A DNA stretch of 64,000 bases from Cyanobium sp. CZS48M. GTDB lineage: Bacteria > Cyanobacteriota > Cyanobacteriia > PCC-6307 > Cyanobiaceae. A model generated the notes under the pieces. The model searched no databases. It saw only the letters and a list, made by a program, of their open reading frames with translations, and was not told the origin of the DNA. The position numbers and the translations under genes are program-made. Location: NCBI GenBank assembly GCA_030373145.1, contig JAUCZK010000005.1:81365-145364 (forward strand). The letters run 5' to 3'. Below, in pieces: positions 8,772 to 17,701 of this stretch; the stretch's first letter is position 1; every line of letters begins with the position of its first letter.

Positions 8772-11700
8772 TCAGAACGGGGTCCGGCCTGGTCCGCCAG
8801 CCCCACCGAGCTGGGGACGGAAGGGAGCGAAGGGCACGCCCGTTCCCTTGAAGCCGAAATCGTTGAGGCGGATCCGCACCCCGCCGATGCCCTCATAGGG
8901 GCTGTAGAACACGCTGAAGGCATAGGACCGGCGCTGCCAGCGCAGCTCCACGTAGGACCCGGTCACCTCGCCGTAGTTCGGCGAAGCGGGATCCACATTG
9001 AGGCCGATTCCTCCGTTGAACAGCAGCGGTCCGGCGATCTGCTGGGTGAGGCCGATGCCCACCGTGCCCAGATCCACCGCCGCGTCGAAGCCGAAGGGGC
9101 TGAGGCCATCACGCAGGGTGATACCGCCGGTGACCGTGAGCTGGGTGAAATCAAAGAAGCGCTTGTTGAAGTGCCCCAGGGTGAGGGTGGGACCTCCGGA
9201 GATCGAGAAGGTGTTCTGATACGTGCCATCGCCGAAGTAGGCCAGGTTCCCCGACAGATTCGTGTTCAGGGCCAAGCCGGGCACGATCGGCTCGGGGGAG
9301 TAGCGCAGGGCACCCTCGGGTGTGGAGGGCAGGGCCGTTCCCTGCCAGAGCTGCAGCGTGCTGTTCAGTGATCCCACGGCGTTCGCTCGCCAGAGCTGGG
9401 CAAGATTCCTGGATTCCACTCCGCTGCTGAGGAATTCGTTGCTCTGGTAGTTGCCCACACCCACTCGCCAGAAGTAGCGGTTGCTGAGCTTGCCCCAGTT
9501 CGGCAGGGTTTCTTCCTTCTCCAGGGAGGCGCCGTAGGCGGAATAAATGTCCTGCTCGCCCAGGGATCCATTCCAGATTCTGAAGCGGTAGGCCCCAAAG
9601 AGCCGGGCCGTGGTGGCGCCCACCAGGGGCAGGGTGATGTTGCGATCCATCTGGCCCCAGCTGCGGGTGCCGTTGGCGATGTTCTCGGGATTGAAGGTGG
9701 AGATGTCCAGGTTCAAGCTGGTGCTGAATCCCAGCAGCGGGGTTTTGAGCCGGGCCTCCAGGCCGAAGAGATCCCCCAGGGTGTTGTCCTGGCTCACCGA
9801 GGGGCCTCCGGCCTGCCCACCCGGGATGGGGTAGCTGTCGGTGGTGCCCTGGTAGGCCCGCTCGAGCATGAACTGGGGTTCCAGCTCCAGGGTCCCCTTC
9901 TCGCCGATCCGGATCGGCCGCAGGCGCCGTCCCACGTAGAAACCGTCGCGGTCCTCCTGGTCCACCCCCAGCACCCAGCGGTTCTCCACTTCCTGCTGCT
10001 TGCGGATGCGGGTGCGTGAGGTCACCGGAATGGACAGACGGTCTTCCAGGATCAGCCGGTTGCGCTTGGAGGTGATCAGCAGATCACCGTTGGCGTCCTG
10101 GTTGACCACCACCTGATCCGCGTCCATCCACGATTGGGAGGGAGTGAAGGGGTCGTTGCTGAAGCTGGCCCTGTCGCTGCGCCAGCCATTGGCGGTGAGC
10201 ACGATCCTTGCCGCCTGATAGCGCAGGTGGGTGAGGGTGCCCTGCACGGCCTGGCGGTTCTTCTCCGAGCGCAGCCGCCGCACCTGGGGCGGCCGTGACG
10301 GGCCGAAATCGCTGTCCTGGTCGGTGGCCACGTTGTCGTTGCTGCCGGTCCCGCGACGGCGCTCGATCAGCAAGCCCTCGCGTTTCTGCACGTTGGAGAT
10401 GCGCTGCTCGATGGCGGCGGCGGCGGCGGCGCGCTGGCGCTCCTGCTCGCGCATGGCGCGGAAGGACACTCCGCTCCCGGTCCCCGTGGGGCCCTGGGCC
10501 GCCTCAGCGCCGCTGGCTGATGTCCCTGGGTCTTGGTCCGGCGCCGGAGCCTCTCCTCCCATGGCCACCTGCTCGAGGGCCTCAGGCAGGGAGCGGGGGC
10601 GATCCGGCGGCTCCGCTCCACGGTTGGGGCAGCCCTTGGCCGGCCGCAGATTGGCCTGAGGGTCATCCTGCGGCGCGGGATCGCTGCCGAAGCGATAACG
10701 CAGGCCCAGCAGGTAAGCGTTGCTGCCCTCCCTGACGCCGTTGTAGGTGCCGAAAGCGCCGGAGCGGTGGTGAATCCGCCCCACCATCGACCACTGGGGC
10801 GAGAAGGAGCCCTCGATCTCGAAACCCAGGTAATTGAGGAGGCGGGCCGATCTCTCGCGGTAGGTGTCTTCGTACTTGCTGAGGTTGGTGTTCAGGCTCA
10901 CCCCCTGCACAAAGCCCAGGCTCAACCAGGGTTGCAGCCAGGCCCTCAGCCCGATGCCGCCGGTGAACTCGCCGAAGGTCTGGGCGGGGGTGGAGAGGTT
11001 GGCCACTTCGGAGGAGGTGAACGGTCCGATGTAACGCCCGCCCCGCTGGGCCGAGGCCCAGTGCCCGAGGGCATTGAAATCGAGTTCAAGGGCGAAGGGG
11101 CCGGCCTTGATCAGTCGCTTCTGCAGCCCGGCGCCCAGCACCCGCTCCGGCCGGAAGACCCCCTGGCCGAAGAAGGTCTGGCCGAAATCGGAGTGGAACA
11201 TCTGCCCGCCCCAGAGGGTGGCGCTCCAGGGGTGGGGGTGCCAGTCGGGAATCTCGGGCAGCAGCGTGGGGCAGGCGATCGGCTCGGGCTCAGGGAGCGG
11301 CTGGGAGGGGGGCTGCTCGATGTCGAGGTCTTCGAGGCTGGTCTCGAGGTCGAGAACGCCGTAGACGTCCTCCATCTCCCCTTCGCCCTCGATCAGGCCG
11401 TAGCGGAACAGGCTGCCCTGCACGTACTGCCGGCCGCGCCAGAAGCGCACACTGCCGATGGCGTAGACCGTTCGGGTGGTCGTGTCGTATTCGATCCGAT
11501 CCGCCATCAGCCGGCCACCGGCCAGGACGGCCTTGGCCTTGCCGGTGGCCACGTAGCGGTTGATCACCACGTCGAACCCCTGTTGATCGGCGCTGATCCC
11601 CAGCTCTTTGGGTGGGGTCCTTGGGTCAGTGCCGCTGGCCTCGGCGGCACTGGGCGGCTCCGTCCCAGTCGGTTTCAGCCTGAGCGGTTCAAGACCTGAT

Positions 11701-11990
11701 GGTTCTGCAGGACCGGTGGTCGGCGCCAATGCTGGCTCGGAGAATCCCTGTGGGCTGGCCTCTGTTGGGCTATGAACTGGTTCGGTGGTGGCAGGCGCCA
11801 ATTCAGCGACTGGGCTGTGCTGGGGCGCCCCAGGCACCAGCGGATCGCCACTGCTGACGTCCTCATCGCTTTGAAGCGCAGGTGGGGCGTCTGACTCGAG
11901 GGTCTGGGCCCTGCTCACCGCCGGTGTCGCCAGGGTTGCCGCGCCCACAAGCCCGATGGTCCACCGGATAAGCCTTGCTGAGGGCACCAC
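8772..11990 (-). CDS. DUF3769 protein, cyanobacterial LptD/OstA-like outer-membrane protein
   Basis: 1072 residues. An N-terminal signal peptide (hydrophobic residues about 8-25, cleavage near AVSRAQ) precedes a Pro/Thr-rich linker (30-125). An OstA/LptA-like strand region follows (about 130-215: VINRYVATGKAKAVLAGGRL, then YDTTTRTVYAIGSVRFWRG). The remainder is long and beta-rich and ends in Phe, as outer-membrane barrels do. The family (DUF3769) is the cyanobacterial counterpart of LptD, placing LPS or related lipids in the outer membrane. A low-complexity AAAAAIEQR stretch near residue 520 may be a coiled insertion. LptD equivalence is inferred from domain order. Confidence 0.8.
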   Translation of the reverse strand: MVPSARLIRWTIGLVGAATLATPAVSRAQTLESDAPPALQSDEDVSSGDPLVPGAPQHSPVAELAPATTEPVHSPTEASPQGFSEPALAPTTGPAEPSGLEPLRLKPTGTEPPSAAEASGTDPRTPPKELGISADQQGFDVVINRYVATGKAKAVLAGGRLMADRIEYDTTTRTVYAIGSVRFWRGRQYVQGSLFRYGLIEGEGEMEDVYGVLDLETSLEDLDIEQPPSQPLPEPEPIACPTLLPEIPDWHPHPWSATLWGGQMFHSDFGQTFFGQGVFRPERVLGAGLQKRLIKAGPFALELDFNALGHWASAQRGGRYIGPFTSSEVANLSTPAQTFGEFTGGIGLRAWLQPWLSLGFVQGVSLNTNLSKYEDTYRERSARLLNYLGFEIEGSFSPQWSMVGRIHHRSGAFGTYNGVREGSNAYLLGLRYRFGSDPAPQDDPQANLRPAKGCPNRGAEPPDRPRSLPEALEQVAMGGEAPAPDQDPGTSASGAEAAQGPTGTGSGVSFRAMREQERQRAAAAAAIEQRISNVQKREGLLIERRRGTGSNDNVATDQDSDFGPSRPPQVRRLRSEKNRQAVQGTLTHLRYQAARIVLTANGWRSDRASFSNDPFTPSQSWMDADQVVVNQDANGDLLITSKRNRLILEDRLSIPVTSRTRIRKQQEVENRWVLGVDQEDRDGFYVGRRLRPIRIGEKGTLELEPQFMLERAYQGTTDSYPIPGGQAGGPSVSQDNTLGDLFGLEARLKTPLLGFSTSLNLDISTFNPENIANGTRSWGQMDRNITLPLVGATTARLFGAYRFRIWNGSLGEQDIYSAYGASLEKEETLPNWGKLSNRYFWRVGVGNYQSNEFLSSGVESRNLAQLWRANAVGSLNSTLQLWQGTALPSTPEGALRYSPEPIVPGLALNTNLSGNLAYFGDGTYQNTFSISGGPTLTLGHFNKRFFDFTQLTVTGGITLRDGLSPFGFDAAVDLGTVGIGLTQQIAGPLLFNGGIGLNVDPASPNYGEVTGSYVELRWQRRSYAFSVFYSPYEGIGGVRIRLNDFGFKGTGVPFAPFRPQLGGAGGPGRTPF

Positions 11991-12087
11991 ATCTCCAGGA
12001 CCGCGGCCGATCCTGCCATGCCCCGGTGGAGGCTGGTGCTCCGCTCAGGTGGGTTGGTTCAGTGCCCCCACCTGGAGCCGCTGACCC

Positions 12088-12207
12088 TCAGTCTTCGAGG
12101 TCCTTGCGGCTGGGGGTGCGGCTGGGATCGCTGGCCAGGAAGCCGAAGACGAAGATGCCGATGAAGAAGAAAACGACCGAGTAAACGGAGATCTTGAGGG
12201 CGAGCAT
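12088..12207 (-). CDS. psbI: Photosystem II reaction centre protein I
   Basis: 39-residue single-TM subunit of PSII, found beside D1/CP43. The translation from ATG 12207 starts [20 protein letters not shown] and ends SRKDLED, which is the complete PsbI pattern (MLxLKxxVYxVVxFF...FGFLxxDPxRxPxRKDLE). It lies alone between the DUF3769 gene and the divergently placed mannosidase gene. Confidence 0.95.
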   Translation of the reverse strand: MLALKISVYSVVFFFIGIFVFGFLASDPSRTPSRKDLED

Positions 12208-12308
12208 GGTTCCGTCCGGCGGGTGACAGGGAGTGACAGGCGCCAGGTGGGGCCTGAACGACCCTGCGGCAGCCGCATCATCCTATGGGTCACTGATGGC
12301 CGGGATCG

Positions 12309-15300
12309 ATGACGCAGGCCCTGGACCCCCAGCTTCCCCCTGAGATTGAAACGTTTCGATCATGTTCGAGACTCGACCTGCTCGCCGCCTGGCAGAGGCA
12401 GGGCGCAGATGGCTCCTGGCAGGGCGCCCTGGCCGACCCCTGGGCCCGGCTGCATCGCCCCGACTGGCATGCCCGCGGGCTGATCGCCTGGCCGCGGGGG
12501 GGACAGACCCGGCGCCTGGTGCAGGAGCTGAGCTGTCCCCCCAGCTGGCGCGGCCGGGCTCCGGCGCTGGCCCGCCTGGCCCTGCGCTGGTGGGCTGATG
12601 CCGCCGAACTCCGGGTCGACGGCCGCACCGTTCACCGCGGTGATCTCTTTGACAGCTCCTGCCGCTGGGCCCTGCCGCAGCGCTGGTGGGAGGGGGTGCC
12701 GCTGCGCCTGGAGCTGGAGCTGCGCAGCCCGCTCCATGACGACGGCGCCCTGATGCTCAGCCGGATCGAGGCGGAGCCCCTGGATCCGGCTGATCCGGAC
12801 GGTCTGCTGGTGGCCACGCGGCTGGAGCTGGAGCAGCTGCGCCAGGCCGCGCCTGCTGGACCGCCCGGTTCGTTCCACCTGCTCGGCCATGCTCACCTCG
12901 ATCTGGCCTGGCTCTGGCCGGTGGCCGACACCTGGCAGGCCGCCGAGCGCACCTTCCGCTCGGCCCTCGATCTGATCGAGCAGCACCGGAACCTTCACTT
13001 CGGCCATTCCACGCCGGCGCTCTATGCCTGGCTGGAGCGTCACCGGCCCGAGCTGTTCGAGCGGATCCGCGCCGCCATGCACGCCGGCCGCTGGGAGCCG
13101 ATCAATGGCCCCTGGGTGGAGACCGATTGCGTCCTAGTTGATACAGCCTCATTGCTGAGGCAGTTCCAGGAGGGGCAGGCCTACAGCCGCCAGACCTTCC
13201 CCGAGTGGGAGCACCAGCTGGCCTGGCTGCCCGACAGCTTCGGCTTCGCCGCCGGCCTGCCGGCGGTGGCGGCGGCCACCGGTGTGCGCTGGTTCTGCAC
13301 CAACAAGCTGGCCTGGAACGCCACCAACCCTTTCCCCCACCGGCTCTTCCGCTGGCGCAGCCGCTGTGGCGCCGAGGTGCTGGCCCTGATGAGCGCCCCG
13401 ATCGGCACCGATGGCGATCCCCTGGCGATGGAGCGCTACCGGCTGGAGTGGCAGGCGGCCACGGGCGACGCCGAGGCCCTGTGGCTGCCGGGGGTGGGGG
13501 ACCACGGCGGCGGGCCCACCCGCGAGATGCTGGAGCAGCTGGACCTCTGGCGTGACGACGAGGCCACGGCGCCCCAGCGGCACGGCACGCTGCGCGACTA
13601 CCTGCAGCGGCTGGAGCCCCTGGGCGCCCAGCTGCCCGTCTGGCGCGATGAGCTCTACCTGGAGCTGCACCGGGGCTGCGCCACCAGCCGCCCCGACCAG
13701 AAGCGCCACAACCGCAGCCTGGAGCGGCTGCTGCGCGAGGCCGATCTCGCCAGCGCTCTGCTGGGGGAGCCAGCCGATCCTGCGGAGCCGGATGGCTGGC
13801 GGGAGCTGCTGTTTCAGCAATTCCACGACATCCTGCCGGGCACCTCCATCCCGGAGGTGTTCGAGCAGGCCGAACCCCAGTGGCGGGCGGCGCGCCGCCA
13901 GGCATCCAGCCGCCGCGACCGGGCGCTGCGGGCCTGGCTGGAGCTCGCTGGGGCCAAGGCCCAGGAGCAGGGCTGTGAGGTTGAACTGGGCGGCGAGGCG
14001 GAACCGTGGTGGTGGGTCCAGCTGCAGCCCCTGCCGCCGGCCCCCCTCACCCTGCGCCTGCCTTCGGGCCACTGGAGCCTGGGGGGGCAGAGCCTGCCCT
14101 CGCAGCCCGCCCCATCGGGCGGCCACTGGGTGCAGCTGCCCTATCCCGGCGGCGTGGCGGCCCTCCAGCTCAGCCGTCAACGCCAGCCGCCTGGGGCGCT
14201 GCCGCCGCTGACCGCTGACGCCGGGGCCTCGATCGTCAATCCGGTGCGGCTGGAGAGCCTTGGGGCCGGCGACCGCTGGCGGCTGGGCAATGGCCTGCTC
14301 TGGGCCCAGCTCGGCCCCCTCGGCCTTGAGCAGCTCTGGGGGGCCGACCACAGTCCCCAGCTGGCCGAGCCGCTGCAATGGCGCCGCTGGATCGATCGCG
14401 GTGAGTTCTGGGATGCCTGGGATCTGGCCGCCGACTACCGCCAGCACCCCCTGCCCCTGCACTGGGAGCCGGGCCCGATGCTGGCGGAGATGGGTCCGCT
14501 CTGCAGCCGCCTGGTCTGGCGCGGCCGCTGCGGCGCCAGCGCCCTGCGCCTCGATCTGCAGCTGCGGGCCGGCTGCCCATGGCTGGAGCTCAACCTGCGG
14601 GTCGACTGGCGCCAGCGCCATGAACTGCTGCGCCTGGAGCTGCCGCTGCAGCACCAGGCCGTGCGCTGGGCCGCCGACACCAGTGCGGGCGTGATCGAGC
14701 GGATCGCGGCGACCGCCACGGCACGGGAAGCCAGCCGCTGGGAGGTGCCGGCCATCAGCTGGCTGGCGAGTCAGGCCGCAAGCGGTGGCCTGGCGGTGCT
14801 GCTCGATGGGCCCCAGGGGGTTTCCGGCAGCCCTGAGGCCCTCGGGGTTTCGTTGCTGCGTGGGCCCACCTGGCCCGATCCCGGGGCCGACAACGGACCC
14901 CAGCGCCTGCGTCTGGCGCTGATGCCCTGTGCCCAGGGCTGGCGCCAGGCCGGGGTGGCGGCGGCGGCGGTGCGTTTCCGCGAGCCCTGCTGGCTGAGGC
15001 CGCTCGAGAGCTCGGCCACTGCCCTTGGCTCAGCCCAGGGTTCAGCCAAGGTCGCTGTGCCTGGGTCGGTGCTGCGCCTGGGGCATCCCGACCTGCGCCT
15101 GATCAGCCTCGCCAGCGAAGGCGAAGGCCTGGCGCGGCTGATTGTGCAGAACCTCTCCCCCTGCCGTCGCTGGCTCGAGCTGGCAGGCCAGTGGGAGGCG
15201 CTGGAGCGGATCGACGGGCTGGGGGCTCCCCTGACGGCGGCGAGCGGAGCTGAGAACGCCAGTTCAGCCGATGGAGACCTCACCCGCTTGGCGCCTTGGC

Positions 15301-15350
15301 AGCTGGCCAGCTGGCGGATCAGTCGTCGTGGTCGTCGAAAGGATCCGTGA
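12309..15350 (+). CDS. Glycoside hydrolase family 38 alpha-mannosidase
   Basis: 1013-residue GH38 enzyme that cleaves terminal alpha-mannosides. The metal-binding His/Asp motif HAHLDLAWLWP (Asp about 198) and the nucleophile region LPDSFGFAAGLP (Asp about 309) are intact, as is the second metal site GDHGGGPTREML near residue 398. A C-terminal beta-sandwich region typical of GH38 follows. No signal peptide is seen, so it is probably cytoplasmic. The 3' end overlaps convergent psbN by 32 bp. Substrate (storage glycan, glycoprotein or imported oligosaccharide) cannot be told from sequence. Confidence 0.9.
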   Translation: MTQALDPQLPPEIETFRSCSRLDLLAAWQRQGADGSWQGALADPWARLHRPDWHARGLIAWPRGGQTRRLVQELSCPPSWRGRAPALARLALRWWADAAELRVDGRTVHRGDLFDSSCRWALPQRWWEGVPLRLELELRSPLHDDGALMLSRIEAEPLDPADPDGLLVATRLELEQLRQAAPAGPPGSFHLLGHAHLDLAWLWPVADTWQAAERTFRSALDLIEQHRNLHFGHSTPALYAWLERHRPELFERIRAAMHAGRWEPINGPWVETDCVLVDTASLLRQFQEGQAYSRQTFPEWEHQLAWLPDSFGFAAGLPAVAAATGVRWFCTNKLAWNATNPFPHRLFRWRSRCGAEVLALMSAPIGTDGDPLAMERYRLEWQAATGDAEALWLPGVGDHGGGPTREMLEQLDLWRDDEATAPQRHGTLRDYLQRLEPLGAQLPVWRDELYLELHRGCATSRPDQKRHNRSLERLLREADLASALLGEPADPAEPDGWRELLFQQFHDILPGTSIPEVFEQAEPQWRAARRQASSRRDRALRAWLELAGAKAQEQGCEVELGGEAEPWWWVQLQPLPPAPLTLRLPSGHWSLGGQSLPSQPAPSGGHWVQLPYPGGVAALQLSRQRQPPGALPPLTADAGASIVNPVRLESLGAGDRWRLGNGLLWAQLGPLGLEQLWGADHSPQLAEPLQWRRWIDRGEFWDAWDLAADYRQHPLPLHWEPGPMLAEMGPLCSRLVWRGRCGASALRLDLQLRAGCPWLELNLRVDWRQRHELLRLELPLQHQAVRWAADTSAGVIERIAATATAREASRWEVPAISWLASQAASGGLAVLLDGPQGVSGSPEALGVSLLRGPTWPDPGADNGPQRLRLALMPCAQGWRQAGVAAAAVRFREPCWLRPLESSATALGSAQGSAKVAVPGSVLRLGHPDLRLISLASEGEGLARLIVQNLSPCRRWLELAGQWEALERIDGLGAPLTAASGAENASSADGDLTRLAPWQLASWRISRRGRRKDP

Positions 15351-15459
15351 GCTGCTTGGAGGGCGGGCCGAAGGCGGTGTAAACACCGAAGCCGGTGAGG
15401 GCAAGGAGCGCCACCAGAACGGTGATCGCCACGGAGATGGCTGGGGAGGTTTCGCTCAA
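15319..15459 (-). CDS. psbN: Photosystem II protein N
   Basis: 46-residue single-TM protein needed for PSII assembly. The translation ends in the diagnostic tail GFGVYTAFGPPSKQLTDPFD followed by DHDD. No ATG or GTG precedes the conserved ETSPAISVAITVL segment; the only plausible start is TTG at 15459, two codons before Glu. The last 32 bp are antisense to the mannosidase C-terminus. psbH diverges 191 bp away, the usual cyanobacterial psbN/psbH arrangement. Confidence 0.93.
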   Translation of the reverse strand: MSETSPAISVAITVLVALLALTGFGVYTAFGPPSKQLTDPFDDHDD

Positions 15460-15650
15460 GGGTGGTGTCTGGGGAGGGACAGGCCGGACTCTGGCCGGGT
15501 TGCGGCGGCACGGCTTCAGGCAGCCTTGGCGGCAGGCGGAGCCCCGAGGGGTCGCCGGTCCGTCACAACTGCCGATGAGGGCTGCGCCTGCCGCCGCTCG
15601 ACCCTTACAGTAACGGTCTTCACCCTTGTGCCAGAGAGGACACCACAGCC

Positions 15651-15851
15651 ATGGCCCAACGCACTCCCTTGGGAAACCTGCTGCGCCCCCTGAACTCGGA
15701 GTACGGAAAGGTCGTGCCCGGCTGGGGAACCACTCCGGTCATGGGCATCTTCATGGCGCTGTTCCTGGTCTTTCTGCTGGTGATCCTGCAGCTCTACAAC
15801 CGTTCCCTGCTCCTCGACGGCATCACTGTCAATTGGAACGGCATGGGTTGA
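15651..15851 (+). CDS. psbH: Photosystem II protein H
   Basis: 66-residue single-TM PSII subunit involved in assembly and QB-site stability. It begins [20 protein letters not shown] and has the conserved [20 protein letters not shown] membrane entry and [13 protein letters not shown] end. It lacks the long phosphorylated N-terminal extension of plants, as usual in cyanobacteria. Divergent from psbN; tatA follows 50 bp downstream. Confidence 0.97.
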   Translation: MAQRTPLGNLLRPLNSEYGKVVPGWGTTPVMGIFMALFLVFLLVILQLYNRSLLLDGITVNWNGMG

Positions 15852-15901
15852 TCGTCGGGATCACCACTTCGCCGCTGCTCCTCACCTGAGACCCCTCCTC
15901 C

Positions 15902-16273
15902 ATGAACTTCTTCGGGATCGGTCTGCCGGAGATGGCGGTGATCGCCGCCATTGGCCTGCTGGTTTTCGGACCCAAGCGCCTTCCTGAGCTGGGCCGCAGC
16001 CTGGGCCGCACCCTCAAGGGCTTTCAATCAGCCTCAAGGGAGTTCGAGCAGGAGTTCCGCAAGGCTGTCGACACGGAAACCGTGTCGGCCACCAGCCTGG
16101 GTTCCGAAGCTCTGGCGGCCGAACCCCTGGCCGCGGCCGCGAATTCTCTGCCAGCCCCGGATAACAGCCCAGAGACCAGCGCTGCCGAAGCCCAAGCCGG
16201 AACCGGGGTTGTGGCGGCTGCCGCTGAGCCGCAGGACCTGCCCTCCCCCAACGCCTCCTCCTCCTCCAGCTGA
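15902..16273 (+). CDS. tatA: TatA/E-family twin-arginine translocase subunit
   Basis: 123 residues: short periplasmic start MNFFGIGLPEM, one TM helix (about 9-25), the FGPKRLPELGRSLGRTLKGF hinge and amphipathic helix typical of TatA/TatB, then a long Ala/Pro/Ser-rich acidic tail. It forms the pore of the Tat pathway, which exports folded proteins to the thylakoid lumen or periplasm. The FGPKxLPELG hinge supports TatA rather than TatB. Confidence 0.9.
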   Translation: MNFFGIGLPEMAVIAAIGLLVFGPKRLPELGRSLGRTLKGFQSASREFEQEFRKAVDTETVSATSLGSEALAAEPLAAAANSLPAPDNSPETSAAEAQAGTGVVAAAAEPQDLPSPNASSSSS

Positions 16274-16323
16274 GCGTTGGTGCTGAACCCCGCTGGCTGC
16301 CTGTCCCCCGGCGGCCGTCTGCG

Positions 16324-16950
16324 ATGACCTCCACAGCGGCAGCATCGGTTGACCTGCAGCTGCTGGTCGGTCTCGGCAATCCCGGCGCGAAGTACGACCA
16401 GACCCGCCACAACGTGGGCTTCATGGCCCTCGATCAGCTCGCCCGCCGTGAGGGGGCCTCCTTCCGGGCCAATGGCAAGCTGCAGGGAGCCATCGCCGAT
16501 CTCGGTCAGGGCTCCGATCGCCTGAGGCTGCTCAAGCCCAGCACCTTCATGAATGACAGCGGTCGCTCGATCCGGGCCACGCTCGACTGGTTCGGCCTGC
16601 GCCCCGACCAGATGCTGGTGCTGGTGGATGACATGGATCTGCCCCTGGGGCGCCTGCGCCTGCGCCGCTCCGGCAGTGCCGGCGGCCACAACGGCCTGCG
16701 CAGCACCATCAGCCACCTGGGCAGCCAGGACTTCGCCCGCCTGCGCATCGGCATCGGTGCCCCGGCCCTGGACCCAGCCCTGCGCAAAGCCCGTACGATC
16801 TCCCATGTGCTGGGTCGCTTCGAGGCCGACGAGCTGCCCTTGCTGCAGCAGGTGCTGATCGAGGTTCTCGATGGTGTCAGCTTCACCCGCCGCTGGGGAT
16901 ATGAGCGGGCGGCCACGCGCCTGAACAGTTTTCAACCCACCCCTGGTTGA
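16324..16950 (+). CDS. pth: Peptidyl-tRNA hydrolase
   Basis: Pth releases tRNA from drop-off peptidyl-tRNA. 208 residues with the family signature LLVGLGNPGAKYDQTRHNVG (catalytic His about 29), LLKPSTFMNDSG, LVLVDDMDLPLG (conserved Asp) and AGGHNGLRSTISHLG. The length is usual. A DUF3146 gene starts 36 bp downstream on the same strand. Confidence 0.96.
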   Translation: MTSTAAASVDLQLLVGLGNPGAKYDQTRHNVGFMALDQLARREGASFRANGKLQGAIADLGQGSDRLRLLKPSTFMNDSGRSIRATLDWFGLRPDQMLVLVDDMDLPLGRLRLRRSGSAGGHNGLRSTISHLGSQDFARLRIGIGAPALDPALRKARTISHVLGRFEADELPLLQQVLIEVLDGVSFTRRWGYERAATRLNSFQPTPG

Positions 16951-16986
16951 CGCTGGATTCACCTCCACGCTCCATGCCCTGATCCC

Positions 16987-17244
16987 TTGAGCCGCCTGCC
17001 CGCCACCACCGCCCAGCTGCGGGTGCTGCATCAGAGCTTCAGCCATCAGCTGTTAGAGGGGGAGGTGGCCGCCGGCGGCTTCCACTGGACCTTCTGCTGG
17101 GCCTTCGGCCGCGGAGAGCTCACGGTGGAGCCCTCCCTGGGCCGTGCCCTGATCCAGGACGCCCTGCTGCGCTTTCTGCTGCAGGTGGACTATCAGCTTG
17201 AGCCCGGCGGTGACTACGCCTTCACCGTGCGGGCCAAGTTCTAG
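16987..17244 (+). CDS. DUF3146 family protein
   Basis: 85-residue soluble protein starting at TTG 16987 (SRLPATTAQLRVLHQSFSHQ); no ATG is available in frame. It matches the cyanobacterial DUF3146 family by its core AAGGFHWTFCWAFGRGELTV and ending DYQLEPGGDYAFTVRAKF. Function unknown. It follows pth closely and probably shares its transcript. Confidence 0.75.
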   Translation: MSRLPATTAQLRVLHQSFSHQLLEGEVAAGGFHWTFCWAFGRGELTVEPSLGRALIQDALLRFLLQVDYQLEPGGDYAFTVRAKF

Positions 17245-17251
17245 GGCCGCT

Positions 17252-17701
17252 TCAGCGGGTCTCCGGCGCCTTAGCCAGGGGGTGGCCCAGCTGTCGCTCC
17301 AGCAGCAGCTGGGCCACCACGTCATCCCAGTCGCGGGGTGGCTGACGCAGGCCCTGGGGCAACAGCCGCCGCCAGCCGCGGGGCGGGTGCAGGTCCCAGA
17401 AGCGCGCTCTGGCGGCCAGGGTTGAGCCATGCTCCTCCACCAGCAGCACCGGCGCCAGCGGCTCCAGCCTCCGCCGCCAGAGGGCGCTGCCGGTGCCGTT
17501 GCCGAGGATCACCGCCGTCACCTCGCCATGGCTGAGCCAGGCTTCCAAGCGGTCCCAGGCCTGCTCAGGGGGGATCACCAGCGCTTCGAGCAGCCGCCGC
17601 CGGGCCCGGTCGGTGCGCACCAGTCCACATTTGCTGCGACCTGGATCGAGTCCGGCCAGGGCGCCCTGGTCGGGCAGCTCCGGGGCAGGGGGCGGCGTCA
17701 T
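17252..17701 (-). CDS. RNase H-fold / YqgF-like resolvase family protein
   Basis: 149 residues. The N-terminal GLDPGRSKCGLV (Asp about 19, DxG pattern) is the first catalytic strand of the RuvC/YqgF RNase H-like fold, and VTAVILGNGTGS supplies the second strand, with VLLVEEHGST giving a third acidic residue. The family includes pre-16S rRNA processing nucleases, but this is the divergent cyanobacterial form, not canonical YqgF. The start overlaps the upstream DUF3084 gene stop by 4 bp, implying translational coupling. Confidence 0.7.
   Translation of the reverse strand: MTPPPAPELPDQGALAGLDPGRSKCGLVRTDRARRRLLEALVIPPEQAWDRLEAWLSHGEVTAVILGNGTGSALWRRRLEPLAPVLLVEEHGSTLAARARFWDLHPPRGWRRLLPQGLRQPPRDWDDVVAQLLLERQLGHPLAKAPETR

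Noticed and set aside
10533..11699. 388-residue plus-strand frame
   Set aside because: Antisense to the DUF3769 gene, Gly/Glu/Leu repetitive, no family resemblance.
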